The notes under the pieces are model-generated. The model made no database searches and was not told the origin of the DNA. It was given only the letters and a program-made list of their open reading frames with translations. The position numbers were made by a program, and so were the translations under genes. A stretch of DNA of 64,000 nucleotides, from NCBI RefSeq assembly GCF_001421805.1, contig NZ_LMLC01000001.1:310001-374000 (forward strand), in the 5' to 3' direction. Source of the stretch: Sphingomonas sp. Leaf34 (GTDB lineage Bacteria; Pseudomonadota; Alphaproteobacteria; Sphingomonadales; Sphingomonadaceae). This document shows, in pieces, positions 29,542 to 38,082 of this stretch; positions within the stretch are counted from its first letter, which is position 1; every line of letters begins with the position of its first letter.

Positions 29542-31188
29542 CTACCCCCGGAACAGCCCGCCTAAAACCCCGCGCAGCACGGTGCCGACCAGGCCGCCGC
29601 TCGACGACGACCGCCGACGCGATGTCGTGCCGAACACCTGTTTGCCGATCTCGTTCGCCACCTGCCGGCCGATCGACGAACTTGCCGCCCGCGTCGCCGA
29701 TGACGCCATCTTGGTCCAGGGCGAGTTCGCCGACTCGCGGTCTGCCTCACGTTGCTGGCGATCCGCCTCGCGCTGATCCGCGACACGCTGGCGTTCCGCC
29801 TCTTTCGCCGCCCGTGCATCGAGCTTGGCCTGCGCCGCCGCCGCCTTCTCCGCCTCGGTCGTCGCCTTCGCCTCGGCCGCCGCGGCGCTCGCCTCCTCGG
29901 TTTTCGCCGCGAGCAGTTCCTCCGCCGATTCGCGATCGACCAGCGTGTCGTATTTCGCGCCGATCGCATCGGTCTCGATCATCACTTTACGCTCGGCGGG
30001 TGTGATCGGTCCGACTCGCGACGCGGGCGGCTTGATCAGCGTGCGCTCGACCGGGGTCGGCGCGCCGTCGGGCTGGAGCAGCGACACGAGCGCCTCGCCG
30101 ACCTTCAGCTCGGTGATGACCGTGGCGACGTCGACGCCCGGATTGGCGCGGAACGTCTCCGCCGCCGCGCGCACCGCCGCCTGGTCGCGCGGCGTGAACG
30201 CGCGCAACGCATGCTGGACGCGGTTGCCGAGCTGGCCTGCGACGGTATCGGGAATGTCGATCGGGTTCTGCGTGATGAAGTAGACGCCCACCCCCTTCGA
30301 GCGGATCAGCCGGACGACCTGTTCGATCTTCTCGAGCAGCGCCTTGGGCGCGTCGTCGAACAGCAGATGCGCCTCGTCGAAGAAGAAGCACAGCACCGGC
30401 TTGTCGGGATCGCCGACCTCGGGGAGATGCTCGAACAGCTCGCTCATCAGCCACAGCAGGAACGTCGCGTACAGCTTGGGTGAAGCCATCAGCTTGTCGG
30501 CGGCGAGGATGTTGACGATCCCTCGACCGCGATCGTCGACGCCGATGAAGTCGTTCATCTCGAGCGCGGGCTCGCCGAAGAAATTCTCCGCGCCCTGCGT
30601 GCGCAACTGCAGCAGCGACCGTTGGATCGCGCCGATCGACTGTTTCGACACGTTGCCATAGGTGACCGTTAGCTCATCGGCGCGGCCCGCGCATTCGGTC
30701 AGCATCGCCTGCAGATCGTCGAGGTCGATCAGCAGCAGCCCCTCCTTGTCGGCGACGTGGAAGGCGATCGTCAGCACGCCCTCCTGCACGTCGTTCAAAT
30801 CCATCAGCCGCGACAGCAGCAGCGGGCCCATCTCGCTGATCGTGGTGCGGATCGGATGCCCCTGCTCGCCGAACAGGTCCCAGAACTGCACCGGATTGTC
30901 GGCATAGGCCCAGCCGTCGTCGCCGATTGCCTTGGCGCGCTCGGCAAAGGTCGCATGCGTCTTGGCGGTCGGCGATCCCGCCATCGCGAGGCCCGACAGG
31001 TCGCCCTTCACGTCGGCGACGAAGCACGGCACGCCGTTTGCCGAGACTCCCTCGATAATGCCCTGCAACGTCACCGTCTTGCCGGTGCCGGTCGCGCCCG
31101 CGATCAGGCCGTGGCGGTTCGCGCGCTTCAACGCCAGCGTCTGCGGCTTGCCGTCCACGCTCGCGCCGATGAAGATGCCGTCGCTCAT
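29542..31188 (-). CDS. HerA-like ATPase, DUF853 family
   Basis: 548-aa P-loop ATPase. Walker A is GATGTGKT (31-38), preceded by NRHGLIA; Walker B is VLCFFFDEAHLLF. LIRSKGVGVYFITQNPIDIP is a family hallmark. The C-terminal third is an Ala/Glu/Lys-rich coiled coil (about 425-490) ending in a Gly/Ser tail. Domain homology is to HerA/FtsK hexameric motors. The cellular role is not established. Start at 31188 has GAGGACGAGAG before it. Confidence 0.9.
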   Translation of the reverse strand: MSDGIFIGASVDGKPQTLALKRANRHGLIAGATGTGKTVTLQGIIEGVSANGVPCFVADVKGDLSGLAMAGSPTAKTHATFAERAKAIGDDGWAYADNPVQFWDLFGEQGHPIRTTISEMGPLLLSRLMDLNDVQEGVLTIAFHVADKEGLLLIDLDDLQAMLTECAGRADELTVTYGNVSKQSIGAIQRSLLQLRTQGAENFFGEPALEMNDFIGVDDRGRGIVNILAADKLMASPKLYATFLLWLMSELFEHLPEVGDPDKPVLCFFFDEAHLLFDDAPKALLEKIEQVVRLIRSKGVGVYFITQNPIDIPDTVAGQLGNRVQHALRAFTPRDQAAVRAAAETFRANPGVDVATVITELKVGEALVSLLQPDGAPTPVERTLIKPPASRVGPITPAERKVMIETDAIGAKYDTLVDRESAEELLAAKTEEASAAAAEAKATTEAEKAAAAQAKLDARAAKEAERQRVADQREADRQQREADRESANSPWTKMASSATRAASSSIGRQVANEIGKQVFGTTSRRRSSSSGGLVGTVLRGVLGGLFRG

Positions 31189-31240
31189 GCTCTCGTCCTC
31201 GTTGTCCGACGCCGATCCTAACCCCGCAGCCTGCAAAGAA

Positions 31241-31275
31241 AAAGGACCGCCGCTCGGGTGAGCGACGGTCCTTTT
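31241..31275 (-). terminator. Intrinsic terminator of the hflKC-degP group
   Basis: AAAGGACCG...GCTC pairs with GAGC..CGGTCCTTT across a GGGT loop and is flanked by A-runs on one side and T-runs on the other. It could act on either strand; the relevant transcript is the minus-strand one that ends degP at 31300. Confidence 0.85.
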
Positions 31276-31299
31276 CGGATCAGTTGTGACGGTCGTGGA

Positions 31300-32853
31300 T
31301 TACTTGATCTTGACCGGCAGGAACTGTGCGGGGCTACGTCCACGCTTGACCTGCAACAGGACCTGCGGGCGACCAGCCGTCTTGGCGACGTTGACCGCAT
31401 TCTGGAGGTCCGCCGCGGTGCGGACGGGCGTGCCGTTGACCGAGATGATGACGTCGCCGCGCTTCAGCTTGCCAAAGGCGTCGCTGGTCTGCGCAACGAC
31501 CGCGATGACGACGCCCTGCGTGCTCGCCTCGACACCAACTGCCTGCGCGATCGCCGGGGTGAGCGGCTGGACACCGATCCCAAGCACCGCGCCTGCGGTC
31601 GGCGCGGCGGTGGTGGCATCGTCGCCGTCATCGCCATCGTCGGTGCCGAAGCCCTGTGCATCGCCGCCCAGCGTCGCTGCCAGCTTGTCCGCACTAGGAC
31701 GCGGCACGACGACCACGTTGGCGGCAACAGGCTTGCCGTTGCGCAGGATGTCGAGACGCGCCGTCTGGCCGGGCTTCACGTTCGAGACGAGATACGACAA
31801 GGATTGTTCGGCTGTAATCTGCTGGCCGTTCACCTTCGTGACGACGTCGCCCGCGCGTACGCCAGCTTTTGCGGCCGGACCACCAGCAGTAACGTCGTTG
31901 ATCAGTTCGCCCTGATTCTTCGCGATGCCGAGTGCCGCGGCGGTATCTTCGTCGATCGGACCCGTGCGGCCGAGCTGTACGCCGATATAGCCGCGCTCGA
32001 TCGTGCCGCCCTTCATGAAGGTGGCGATGATCGGCTTGGCGACCGCCGCGGGGATCGCGAAGCCGATGCCGATATTGCCACCCGACTGGCTGAAGATCTG
32101 CGAGTTCACGCCGATCACATTGCCGTTCAGATCGAACATCGGGCCGCCGGAGTTGCCCTGGTTGATCGACGCGTCGGTCTGGATAAAGCGATCATACGCG
32201 CCGCCCTGGCCGGTGACGCGGTTGATCGCCGAGACGATACCCGCGGTGACGGTGCCGCCGAGGCCGAACGGCTCGCCGATCGCAACGACCCAGTCGCCGA
32301 CGCGCGCGCCGTTCGAATCGCCGAACTTCACGAACGGCAGGTTGGCCGCGTCGATCTTGAGCAGCGCGAGATCCGATTCCTGATCCTTGCCGATGACCTT
32401 GGCGACATATTCCTTCTTGTCGCTCAGCGTCACCGTGATCGAATCGACCGTCGCGCCCTGCGCGCCGGGCGAGATCACGTGGTTGTTGGTGACGACATAG
32501 CCATCAGGCGAGATCAGAAAGCCCGAGCCGAGCGAGGCCCCCTCGCGCTTGACCGGCGCGCCGCCCTGGCCACCACCGCCCATGCCGCCGAACAGATCGC
32601 CGAACGGCGTGCCCGCGAACGGATTGGCCTGCTGCTTCTGGACGATCGTCTGCTTGGTCGAGATGTTGACGACCGCGGGCTGGAGCCGCGCGACCATGTC
32701 GGCAAAGCTCATCGGAGCGCCGGGCTTGGGCGACACGGCCTGGATCGCACCGGGTTCGTTCTGTGCGACCTGCGCACCGCTTGGCTGGAGCGCGAGCGTG
32801 GCGGTCGCGCCGCCGAGGAGAAGAGCACTGGTAATGGCGTAGGCGTAACGCAC
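31300..32853 (-). CDS. Periplasmic Do/DegP-family serine protease
   Basis: 517 aa with a signal-like N-terminus (ITSALLLGGATATLALQPSG). The trypsin-like domain has the triad H125 (TNNHVI), D161 (SDLALLK) and S235 (GNSGGP). Two PDZ domains follow (about 285-375 and 400-510), separated by an acidic Asp-rich linker. The activation loop reads AIGEPFGLGGTVT, with Glu where Asn is usual. The start is GTG with GAGAGGA upstream. It is the third gene after hflK-hflC; the same cluster in many alphaproteobacteria suggests envelope quality control. Confidence 0.95.
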   Translation of the reverse strand: MRYAYAITSALLLGGATATLALQPSGAQVAQNEPGAIQAVSPKPGAPMSFADMVARLQPAVVNISTKQTIVQKQQANPFAGTPFGDLFGGMGGGGQGGAPVKREGASLGSGFLISPDGYVVTNNHVISPGAQGATVDSITVTLSDKKEYVAKVIGKDQESDLALLKIDAANLPFVKFGDSNGARVGDWVVAIGEPFGLGGTVTAGIVSAINRVTGQGGAYDRFIQTDASINQGNSGGPMFDLNGNVIGVNSQIFSQSGGNIGIGFAIPAAVAKPIIATFMKGGTIERGYIGVQLGRTGPIDEDTAAALGIAKNQGELINDVTAGGPAAKAGVRAGDVVTKVNGQQITAEQSLSYLVSNVKPGQTARLDILRNGKPVAANVVVVPRPSADKLAATLGGDAQGFGTDDGDDGDDATTAAPTAGAVLGIGVQPLTPAIAQAVGVEASTQGVVIAVVAQTSDAFGKLKRGDVIISVNGTPVRTAADLQNAVNVAKTAGRPQVLLQVKRGRSPAQFLPVKIK

Positions 32854-32954
32854 TAGATGTTGTCCTCTCGTTTCATCAATCGAAACAGGTACCCTGTAGG
32901 GACGTCGTCCTGAATGATGCTTGAATATGAACGGCGTTCGAAGGTTCCGCAGGC

Positions 32955-33821
32955 TTAACGCCCGCGGCCCTCGAATTCCCTCAGATAGCTGTTGTTCGGC
33001 GAAAGAATGATCGACGTCGACCCTTCGGGTGCTGGTCCGCCATCCGCGCCGAACGTGTGCCGGTACGACTGCATCGCGCGGTAGAAATCGTAGAAATCGG
33101 CGTCCTTGCCGAAGCTCTCGGCGTAGATCTTCGCTGAATCCGCATCGGCTTGCGCACGCACGATCTGCGCCTGCTTCTGGCCTTCGGCGCGGATCGTGAT
33201 CGCCTCCTGCTGGCGGGCGCTCGACATGCGCTTGAGCGCGCTTTCGAGCGGCAGGCCGACAGGCAGATTCGCCTGCTTGATCCGGACGTCGACGATCTCG
33301 ACGCCATATTGGCTCGCGACGCGCTGCAGACCCTTCTGGATGTTGTCCATCAACTCCGACCGCTCGGGGCTGAGCAGTTCGACGAAGCGTCGCTTGCCGA
33401 GTTCGTTGCGCAGCGCCGACCCCAGGATCGGGCGAAGCTGATCGGGGATCCGGTCCTCGCTGCCCACCGCATTACGCATCTTGCGCGGATCGACGATCCG
33501 GTAGCGCGCATAGGCATCGACCTCGAGCCGAAGCTGGTCGGTCGACAGCACGAGCGTATTGTCGAGTTCGAGATCCTGGACGCGCTTGTCGATCCAGACG
33601 ATCCGGTCGACGAACGGGATACGCGCGATCAGGCCCGCGCCGGTCTGGCCGAACGGCGTGTCGGGCTGCCAGGCATTCACCGTCCGGATCGGCTGGCCGA
33701 ACCGTAGGATCACCGCCTGCCTGGTTTCGGGGACGATCGCGAAAGTCGATGCGGCCAGGATGACCAGCAAAAGCGCGACGATGCCGGCCACGATCGGATT
33801 GCGGAAACTCACGGCGTTCAC
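32955..33821 (-). CDS. hflC: Protease modulator HflC
   Basis: 288-aa SPFH protein with an N-terminal membrane anchor (IVAGIVALLLVILAASTFAIV). The prohibitin core has VILRFGQPIRTV, DKRVQDLELDNTLVLSTDQLRLEVDAYARYRI in parts, and the coiled coil SARQQEAITIRAEGQKQAQIVRAQADADS in parts. It forms the HflKC complex that regulates FtsH. Its ATG overlaps the hflK stop by four bases. Confidence 0.95.
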   Translation of the reverse strand: MNAVSFRNPIVAGIVALLLVILAASTFAIVPETRQAVILRFGQPIRTVNAWQPDTPFGQTGAGLIARIPFVDRIVWIDKRVQDLELDNTLVLSTDQLRLEVDAYARYRIVDPRKMRNAVGSEDRIPDQLRPILGSALRNELGKRRFVELLSPERSELMDNIQKGLQRVASQYGVEIVDVRIKQANLPVGLPLESALKRMSSARQQEAITIRAEGQKQAQIVRAQADADSAKIYAESFGKDADFYDFYRAMQSYRHTFGADGGPAPEGSTSIILSPNNSYLREFEGRGR

Positions 33822-34954
33822 TGGGCAGCTCCGGACTGGGGGACAGCCGCCGCCGCGGCCGGCGCGGGCGTGGTCTGGACCGCCTCGGGGTTCGGAAGAC
33901 GCTTGGCGTTCGACAGGGGCAGATACGGCACCACCCCGCCCGGCGTCTCGACGATCGTCTTGTCGCTCTTGGCGAGCACCGCCTCCATCGTCTCGTAATA
34001 CATGCGGCGACGAGTCACCTCGGGGGCGAGCTTATACTGTTCGTACACCTTGTCGAACGACGCGGCCTCGCCCTGCGCCCGCGCGACGACCTGCTGCGCA
34101 TAGGAGCGCGACTGGTTGAGGTTGGCGATCGCCTCCTGCTGTGCGGCGGTGACGGCGTTGAAGTCCTCGACGATCCGGGCGGGCGCGGCGGCCTGCTTGA
34201 TCGCGACGCCCTGGATGCGGACGCCCGACTTGTAGTCGTTGAGGATCTGCTGGGTCAGCTCGGCAACGCGCTGTTCGATGACCGTGCGCCCCGTCCCGAT
34301 CGCCTGGTCGAGCGTGGTGGTCGCGACCACCGCGCGCATCGCACTCTCGGCGGCGGCGCGGACCGTGTCGTTTGGCTCGGCGAGCTGGAACACGTAATCG
34401 CGCGGATCGGCGATGTCCCAGCGGACCGAATAGGCGAGGTCGATGATGTTCTGGTCGCCGGTCAGCGTCAGATTCTCGCCGTCGCCGACGGGAAAATTGT
34501 CGGTGCGGATCTTCTGGACGTCGACCACCGTCACGTCGGCGATCGGCGCGGGCATCGTCAGGCGGACGCCCGGGTCGAGCGTGCCGGCATATTTGCCGAA
34601 ATAGGTGACGACGCCACGCTGCTGCGGGCCGATCTGGTGCACCGAGGTGAACAGGATCCAGACGACCGCGATAATCGCGACGCCGATCGCCCAGAGCGCA
34701 CGGGCATTGGCGCCCGACGGCATGCCCCCGAAACCGCCCGTGCCGCCACCGCCGCCGCCGCCCGATCCGCGCGCTTTGCGCAGGAACTCGTCCAGCGCGG
34801 TCGGTTTCGCCGTCGTCTTGCGGCCCCCCGGAGGTTGCGCCCAGGGGTTGCGTGGGCCGCTGGTACCGTCGTCACCCGAGCCGCCCCAGGGGCCTTTCGG
34901 TGTTTCGGTGGCGAGGATATCGGGGCGCTGGAACCAGCGCGAGAAGATCGTCAT
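33818..34954 (-). CDS. hflK: FtsH protease activity modulator HflK
   Basis: 378 aa. The N-terminus is cytoplasmic and Gly/Pro-rich (PWGGSGDDGT; GSGGGGGGTGGFGG), followed by one membrane helix (LWAIGVAIIAVVWILFTSV) and the SPFH domain (GVVTYFGKYAGTLDPGVRL onward). The helix 2 region (NLNQSRSYAQQVVARAQGEA) is typical. The start at 34954 gives the usual N-terminus MTIFSRWF. Divergent from mrp with 70 bases between; overlaps hflC by four bases. Confidence 0.95.
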   Translation of the reverse strand: MTIFSRWFQRPDILATETPKGPWGGSGDDGTSGPRNPWAQPPGGRKTTAKPTALDEFLRKARGSGGGGGGGTGGFGGMPSGANARALWAIGVAIIAVVWILFTSVHQIGPQQRGVVTYFGKYAGTLDPGVRLTMPAPIADVTVVDVQKIRTDNFPVGDGENLTLTGDQNIIDLAYSVRWDIADPRDYVFQLAEPNDTVRAAAESAMRAVVATTTLDQAIGTGRTVIEQRVAELTQQILNDYKSGVRIQGVAIKQAAAPARIVEDFNAVTAAQQEAIANLNQSRSYAQQVVARAQGEAASFDKVYEQYKLAPEVTRRRMYYETMEAVLAKSDKTIVETPGGVVPYLPLSNAKRLPNPEAVQTTPAPAAAAAVPQSGAAQ

Positions 34955-35024
34955 ACCAACCTTTATAGGTAGGCGCTGGAGGAAAAACAGTGCCAAGCGG
35001 CCCCGGCGGCCCTATCTGGCCCCG

Positions 35025-35975
35025 ATGATCAATCTAGAAGCGGTAAAGGCGGCGGTTGCCGCGGTGGCGGGCAAGCGGGCGACCGTCCGGCTCGAAGGGA
35101 CGCGTGCGGGCATCATCATCGATGCGACCGGGCTCGACCCGCAGGAACGCGATGCGCTCGAGGCGACCGTCCGCATGGCAGCGACGCAGCCCGGCGTCAC
35201 CGAGGTGCGGATCGCCGTCACCGCCGAACGCTCGACGCGCCGGCTGATCGCGGTCGCCAGCGGCAAGGGCGGCGTCGGCAAGTCGACGCTCGCCGCCAAC
35301 CTCGCGATCGCCATGTCGCGCGCCGGGCGCCGTGTCGGGCTGGTCGACGCCGATATCTACGGGCCGTCGCAGCCGCGCTTGATGAACGTCGAAGGCACGC
35401 GCCCGACCGCGAAGGAGAAGGTGCTCGATCCGGTCCCGACACCCTATGGCGTGCCGCTGCTGTCGATGGGGCAGCTCGTCGAGCCCGGGAAGGCGATCGC
35501 CTGGCGCGGACCGATGGCGGCGGGTGCGCTCGGCCAGCTGGTCGAGGCGGACTGGGGCGCGACCGACACGCTCGTGCTCGATCTGCCGCCCGGCACCGGC
35601 GACGTGCAGCTGACGATGGTCCAGAAATACCGCCCGGCGGGTGCGGTGATCGTGTCGACCCCGCAGGACCTCGCACTGATCGACGCACGCCGCGCGATCG
35701 ACCTGTTCGAGAAGGCGGGGATCCCGATCATCGGGCTGGTCGAGAACATGGCGGGCTATGTCTGTCCGCATTGCGGCGAGGCGTCGGACCCGTTCGGCAA
35801 TGGCGGCGCGGAGGCGGCGGCGCGCGAGCTCCGCATCCCGTTCCTCGGCCGCGTACCGCTGAAAATCGGAATCCGCACCGCCTCAGACGCAGGGACGCCA
35901 CCCGCGGCGGATCCCGACGATCGCATATTCATGCCGATTGCCGCTCAGGTCGTCGCATGGCTCGGAAAACTATGA
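35025..35975 (+). CDS. Mrp/ApbC/NBP35 family Fe-S cluster carrier ATPase
   Basis: 316 aa. An N-terminal DUF59-like region (about 1-70) precedes the deviant Walker A IAVASGKGGVGKSTLAANLA, the DADIYGPSQPRLM motif, DLPPGTGDVQLT and the cluster cysteines in YVCPHCGEASD. It loads Fe-S clusters onto apoproteins. The ATG at 35025 sits shortly after a weak promoter region shared with hflK. Confidence 0.93.
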   Translation: MINLEAVKAAVAAVAGKRATVRLEGTRAGIIIDATGLDPQERDALEATVRMAATQPGVTEVRIAVTAERSTRRLIAVASGKGGVGKSTLAANLAIAMSRAGRRVGLVDADIYGPSQPRLMNVEGTRPTAKEKVLDPVPTPYGVPLLSMGQLVEPGKAIAWRGPMAAGALGQLVEADWGATDTLVLDLPPGTGDVQLTMVQKYRPAGAVIVSTPQDLALIDARRAIDLFEKAGIPIIGLVENMAGYVCPHCGEASDPFGNGGAEAAARELRIPFLGRVPLKIGIRTASDAGTPPAADPDDRIFMPIAAQVVAWLGKL

Positions 35976-36073
35976 AACCAGCGGGCCGGATCGACGTTGT
36001 CTGAATACCGGTCGTACCCGACGCGTAGAGTTGCGGTACGAGCGGACCAGGTTTCCCCCGACAGGAGGCATCG

Positions 36074-36517
36074 ATGCCGTTAACCGCCGATGCCGACATC
36101 AAGGCGCTGCTCGAAAGCGCGCGGACGATCGCGATGATCGGCGCATCGGACCGTCCCGATCGACCTTCCTACGGCGTGATGGCCAAGCTTCAGGCGCACG
36201 GCTACCGCGTGATCCCGGTCAATCCGCAGATCACCGGCGAACATGTGCACGGCGAGTTCGTCTTCCACGACCTCTCGCAGCTCGGCGACCCGATCGACAT
36301 CGTCGACATCTTCCGCAATTCGGCAGCGGCCGGCGATGCCGTCGATCAGGCGATCGCTGCGGGTGCGAAGGCGGTGTGGATGCAACTCGGCGTTGTCAAC
36401 GACGAGGCCGCAGCGCGTGCCGAGGCCGCCGGGTTAAAGGTCGTCATGGACCGTTGCCCAGCAATCGACATTCCCCGGCTCGGCGTTGCGAAGATCGACG
36501 CTGTTTCCGATATCTGA
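36074..36517 (+). CDS. CoA-binding domain protein (YccU family)
   Basis: 147-aa Rossmann-like protein. The start matches the CoA-binding domain: TIAMIGASDRPDRPSYGVMAKLQAHGYRVIPVNP in parts, then DIVDIFRNSAAAGDAVDQAIAAGAKAVWMQLGVVN in parts and VMDRCPAID. It is a small cytosolic protein of uncertain role. AGGAGGC precedes the ATG. A 70-base gap follows before the three-gene tandem set. Confidence 0.9.
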   Translation: MPLTADADIKALLESARTIAMIGASDRPDRPSYGVMAKLQAHGYRVIPVNPQITGEHVHGEFVFHDLSQLGDPIDIVDIFRNSAAAGDAVDQAIAAGAKAVWMQLGVVNDEAAARAEAAGLKVVMDRCPAIDIPRLGVAKIDAVSDI

Positions 36518-36589
36518 TGCTCGCCGAATGATTCTTGCTGCGCACGGCTAACGCGGTCATCATGAGCGTCGCTTGGCCCGGAGGCGATC

Positions 36590-36943
36590 ATGCTCGCGAT
36601 GCTGCTATCGATACTGATCGAAGATCCACTGATGACCGCCGCACGGTCGCGAATGGCCGCCGAGCGCCCCTGTCCGCCCAGCGCTGACCAAACCGACATC
36701 ACGGTCTGTGGTATGCGCAACGCGGATCGCTACCGTGTACCATTAGAAACGCGGACCGTTGATCGCCGGGATATGGTGGCGGAACAGCGCGCGAGCTTGG
36801 TCCATGCGCGCACGCCAATCGAAGCCATGAGTCCGTTTCTGGTAGGCGGGGGCAGTGCAGGGGTTCGTGCGACCGTCGGGTTCGGTCCTGGCGAAGGCTC
36901 GGGCGACGTGACGGCTAGCGGCATGCGCCCACCTGCACCATGA
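36590..36943 (+). CDS. Small protein of tandem C...VCG family, member 1 (117 aa)
   Basis: Unrecognised family. The product has a hydrophobic start (MLAMLLSILI) and the local signature CPP...DITVCGMRNADRYRVP (Cys28 and Cys40). The C-terminus is Gly/Pro-rich (LVGGGSAGV; GFGPGEGSGD). It shares the Cys-x(11-12)-V-C-G then Arg and Pro pattern with the next two genes but is the most diverged. Seven bases separate it from member 2. Probably exported, but the signal is atypical. Confidence 0.65.
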   Translation: MLAMLLSILIEDPLMTAARSRMAAERPCPPSADQTDITVCGMRNADRYRVPLETRTVDRRDMVAEQRASLVHARTPIEAMSPFLVGGGSAGVRATVGFGPGEGSGDVTASGMRPPAP

Positions 36944-36950
36944 TCCTGTA

Positions 36951-37379
36951 ATGCCAATACCCGCTATACTGTTGATCCTTGCACAGGCGACCGCTCGCGC
37001 GCCTGCCGCGCAAACGCCACGTGCCGAGCGTTTCTCGATCCTCGTCGATCCGTGTGCCACCACATCAAGGGACGGCAACGAGGTCGTCGTCTGCGGCACG
37101 TCGGCGACCACCACCCCGCGCCTGCCGATGCGCGACGACCGTGGCCCGCCCGATCGCCCGGTCGCTTCCAACCCCGAACTCAGTGCCGTGCGTGCACTGC
37201 AACTGGAAAACACGCCCTGTGCGGCGAGCCAATGGGGGTGCCAGGTGGGCTTCGGCCCGCCGATCGTCCCGATCGCGAAGGCGGCGGTCGGGCTGATCAG
37301 GAGCACACTCGCGAAAAAGCCGGATAAACGGGACCGCGTACCGATCGACCTCAATGGGCCGGTCGGTACCGTCAACTAG
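36951..37379 (+). CDS. Small protein of tandem C...VCG family, member 2 (142 aa)
   Basis: Unrecognised. Short hydrophobic N-terminus (MPIPAILLILAQATA) resembling a signal peptide. Central motif FSILVDPCATT...EVVVCG...PRLPMRDDRGPPDRP with Cys35 and Cys48; a second pair Cys90/Cys97 in TPCAASQWGCQVGF; a C-terminal KKPDKRDRVPI. The same C-terminal phrase (KKPDKxxRVPI) occurs in member 3, so these two are clear paralogues. The ribosome-binding site is weak. Confidence 0.7.
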   Translation: MPIPAILLILAQATARAPAAQTPRAERFSILVDPCATTSRDGNEVVVCGTSATTTPRLPMRDDRGPPDRPVASNPELSAVRALQLENTPCAASQWGCQVGFGPPIVPIAKAAVGLIRSTLAKKPDKRDRVPIDLNGPVGTVN

Positions 37380-37394
37380 GATGAGGCGCGCGCG

Positions 37395-37859
37395 ATGATC
37401 CTGATGACGCTGATGCTGCAAGCCACGATAGCATCCCCTACCTCGACCCTAACACCGCCGCCGCAACGCTGGTCGATCCTCGCCCCGCCCGCCTGCCCCG
37501 GTTCGAGCCAGACCGAGGTCGTCGTCTGCGGGACCAACGGCACCCCCGCGCCACGCCTGCCCCTCCCCGACGAACGCCTGCCGCAGGATCGCCCGCGCCA
37601 GGCGGTAGGCGATCCGCGCGCGGCGCTCGACAATGCCGGGCCCGTCTGCCCGCCGGGTGGCTGCACCGGGGTCGACCTGCTGACCGTCCCGGTGGTGCTG
37701 ATCCGGGGCATCGGCGCGCTGATCGATCCGCACAGCTGTTGCGAGAACGGCGAAGGAAAGGATCCGATGGCGCTGCTCCGCGACGTCGGGCGAAAATTCC
37801 GGAAGAAGCCCGACAAGGCGAACCGCGTGCCGATCGTGCTGGACGAACCGCCTAGGTAA
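37395..37859 (+). CDS. Small protein of tandem C...VCG family, member 3 (154 aa)
   Basis: Unrecognised. Short hydrophobic start (MILMTLMLQATIA). Motif WSILAPPACPGSS then TEVVVCG and PRLPLPDERLPQDRP (Cys34, Cys45). A second cysteine pair (Cys85/Cys90 in CPPGGC) and a CC pair at 115-116 add to it, ending in KKPDKANRVPIVL. It follows member 2 by 15 bases with a GGATGAGG region before the ATG. Cysteine pairs suggest disulfides in the periplasm or on the surface. Confidence 0.7.
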   Translation: MILMTLMLQATIASPTSTLTPPPQRWSILAPPACPGSSQTEVVVCGTNGTPAPRLPLPDERLPQDRPRQAVGDPRAALDNAGPVCPPGGCTGVDLLTVPVVLIRGIGALIDPHSCCENGEGKDPMALLRDVGRKFRKKPDKANRVPIVLDEPPR

Positions 37860-37870
37860 GATCGTCCTGC

Positions 37871-37926
37871 CATGCTTCCCCGCGAAGGCGGGGCCAAGAC
37901 TGGGCTCCCGCCTTCGCGGAAGAACA
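37871..37926. repeat. Intergenic inverted repeat, CCCCGCGAAGGCGGGG family
   Basis: CTTCCCCGCGAAGGCGGGG faces CCCGCCTTCGCGGAAG, with CCAAGACTGGGCT in the loop; near-copy of 11427-11489. Lies 12 bases after the tandem set. Confidence 0.75.
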
Positions 37927-37950
37927 AGCAGGAGGCTGCGTTACTGTCCT

Positions 37951-38053
37951 CCACCCCGGCGAAGGCCGGGGCCCATTGGGGGGCGGCACTAACGAAGGGC
38001 ACGCGTCGTTGCTGCGACCACGCCAATTGGGCCCCGGCCTTCGTCGGGGTGGC
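37951..38053. repeat. Intergenic inverted repeat, CCAATTGG/CCCCGGC family
   Basis: Arms CACCCCGGCGAAGGCCGGGG with CCCATTGGGG and CCAATTGGGCCCCGGCC with TTCGTCGGGGTGG, directly adjacent to the previous repeat. It separates the tandem set from the convergent homoserine dehydrogenase gene. Confidence 0.8.
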
Positions 38054-38082
38054 CGCCCTGAAGGTATCCGCCCGCCCCTCCC

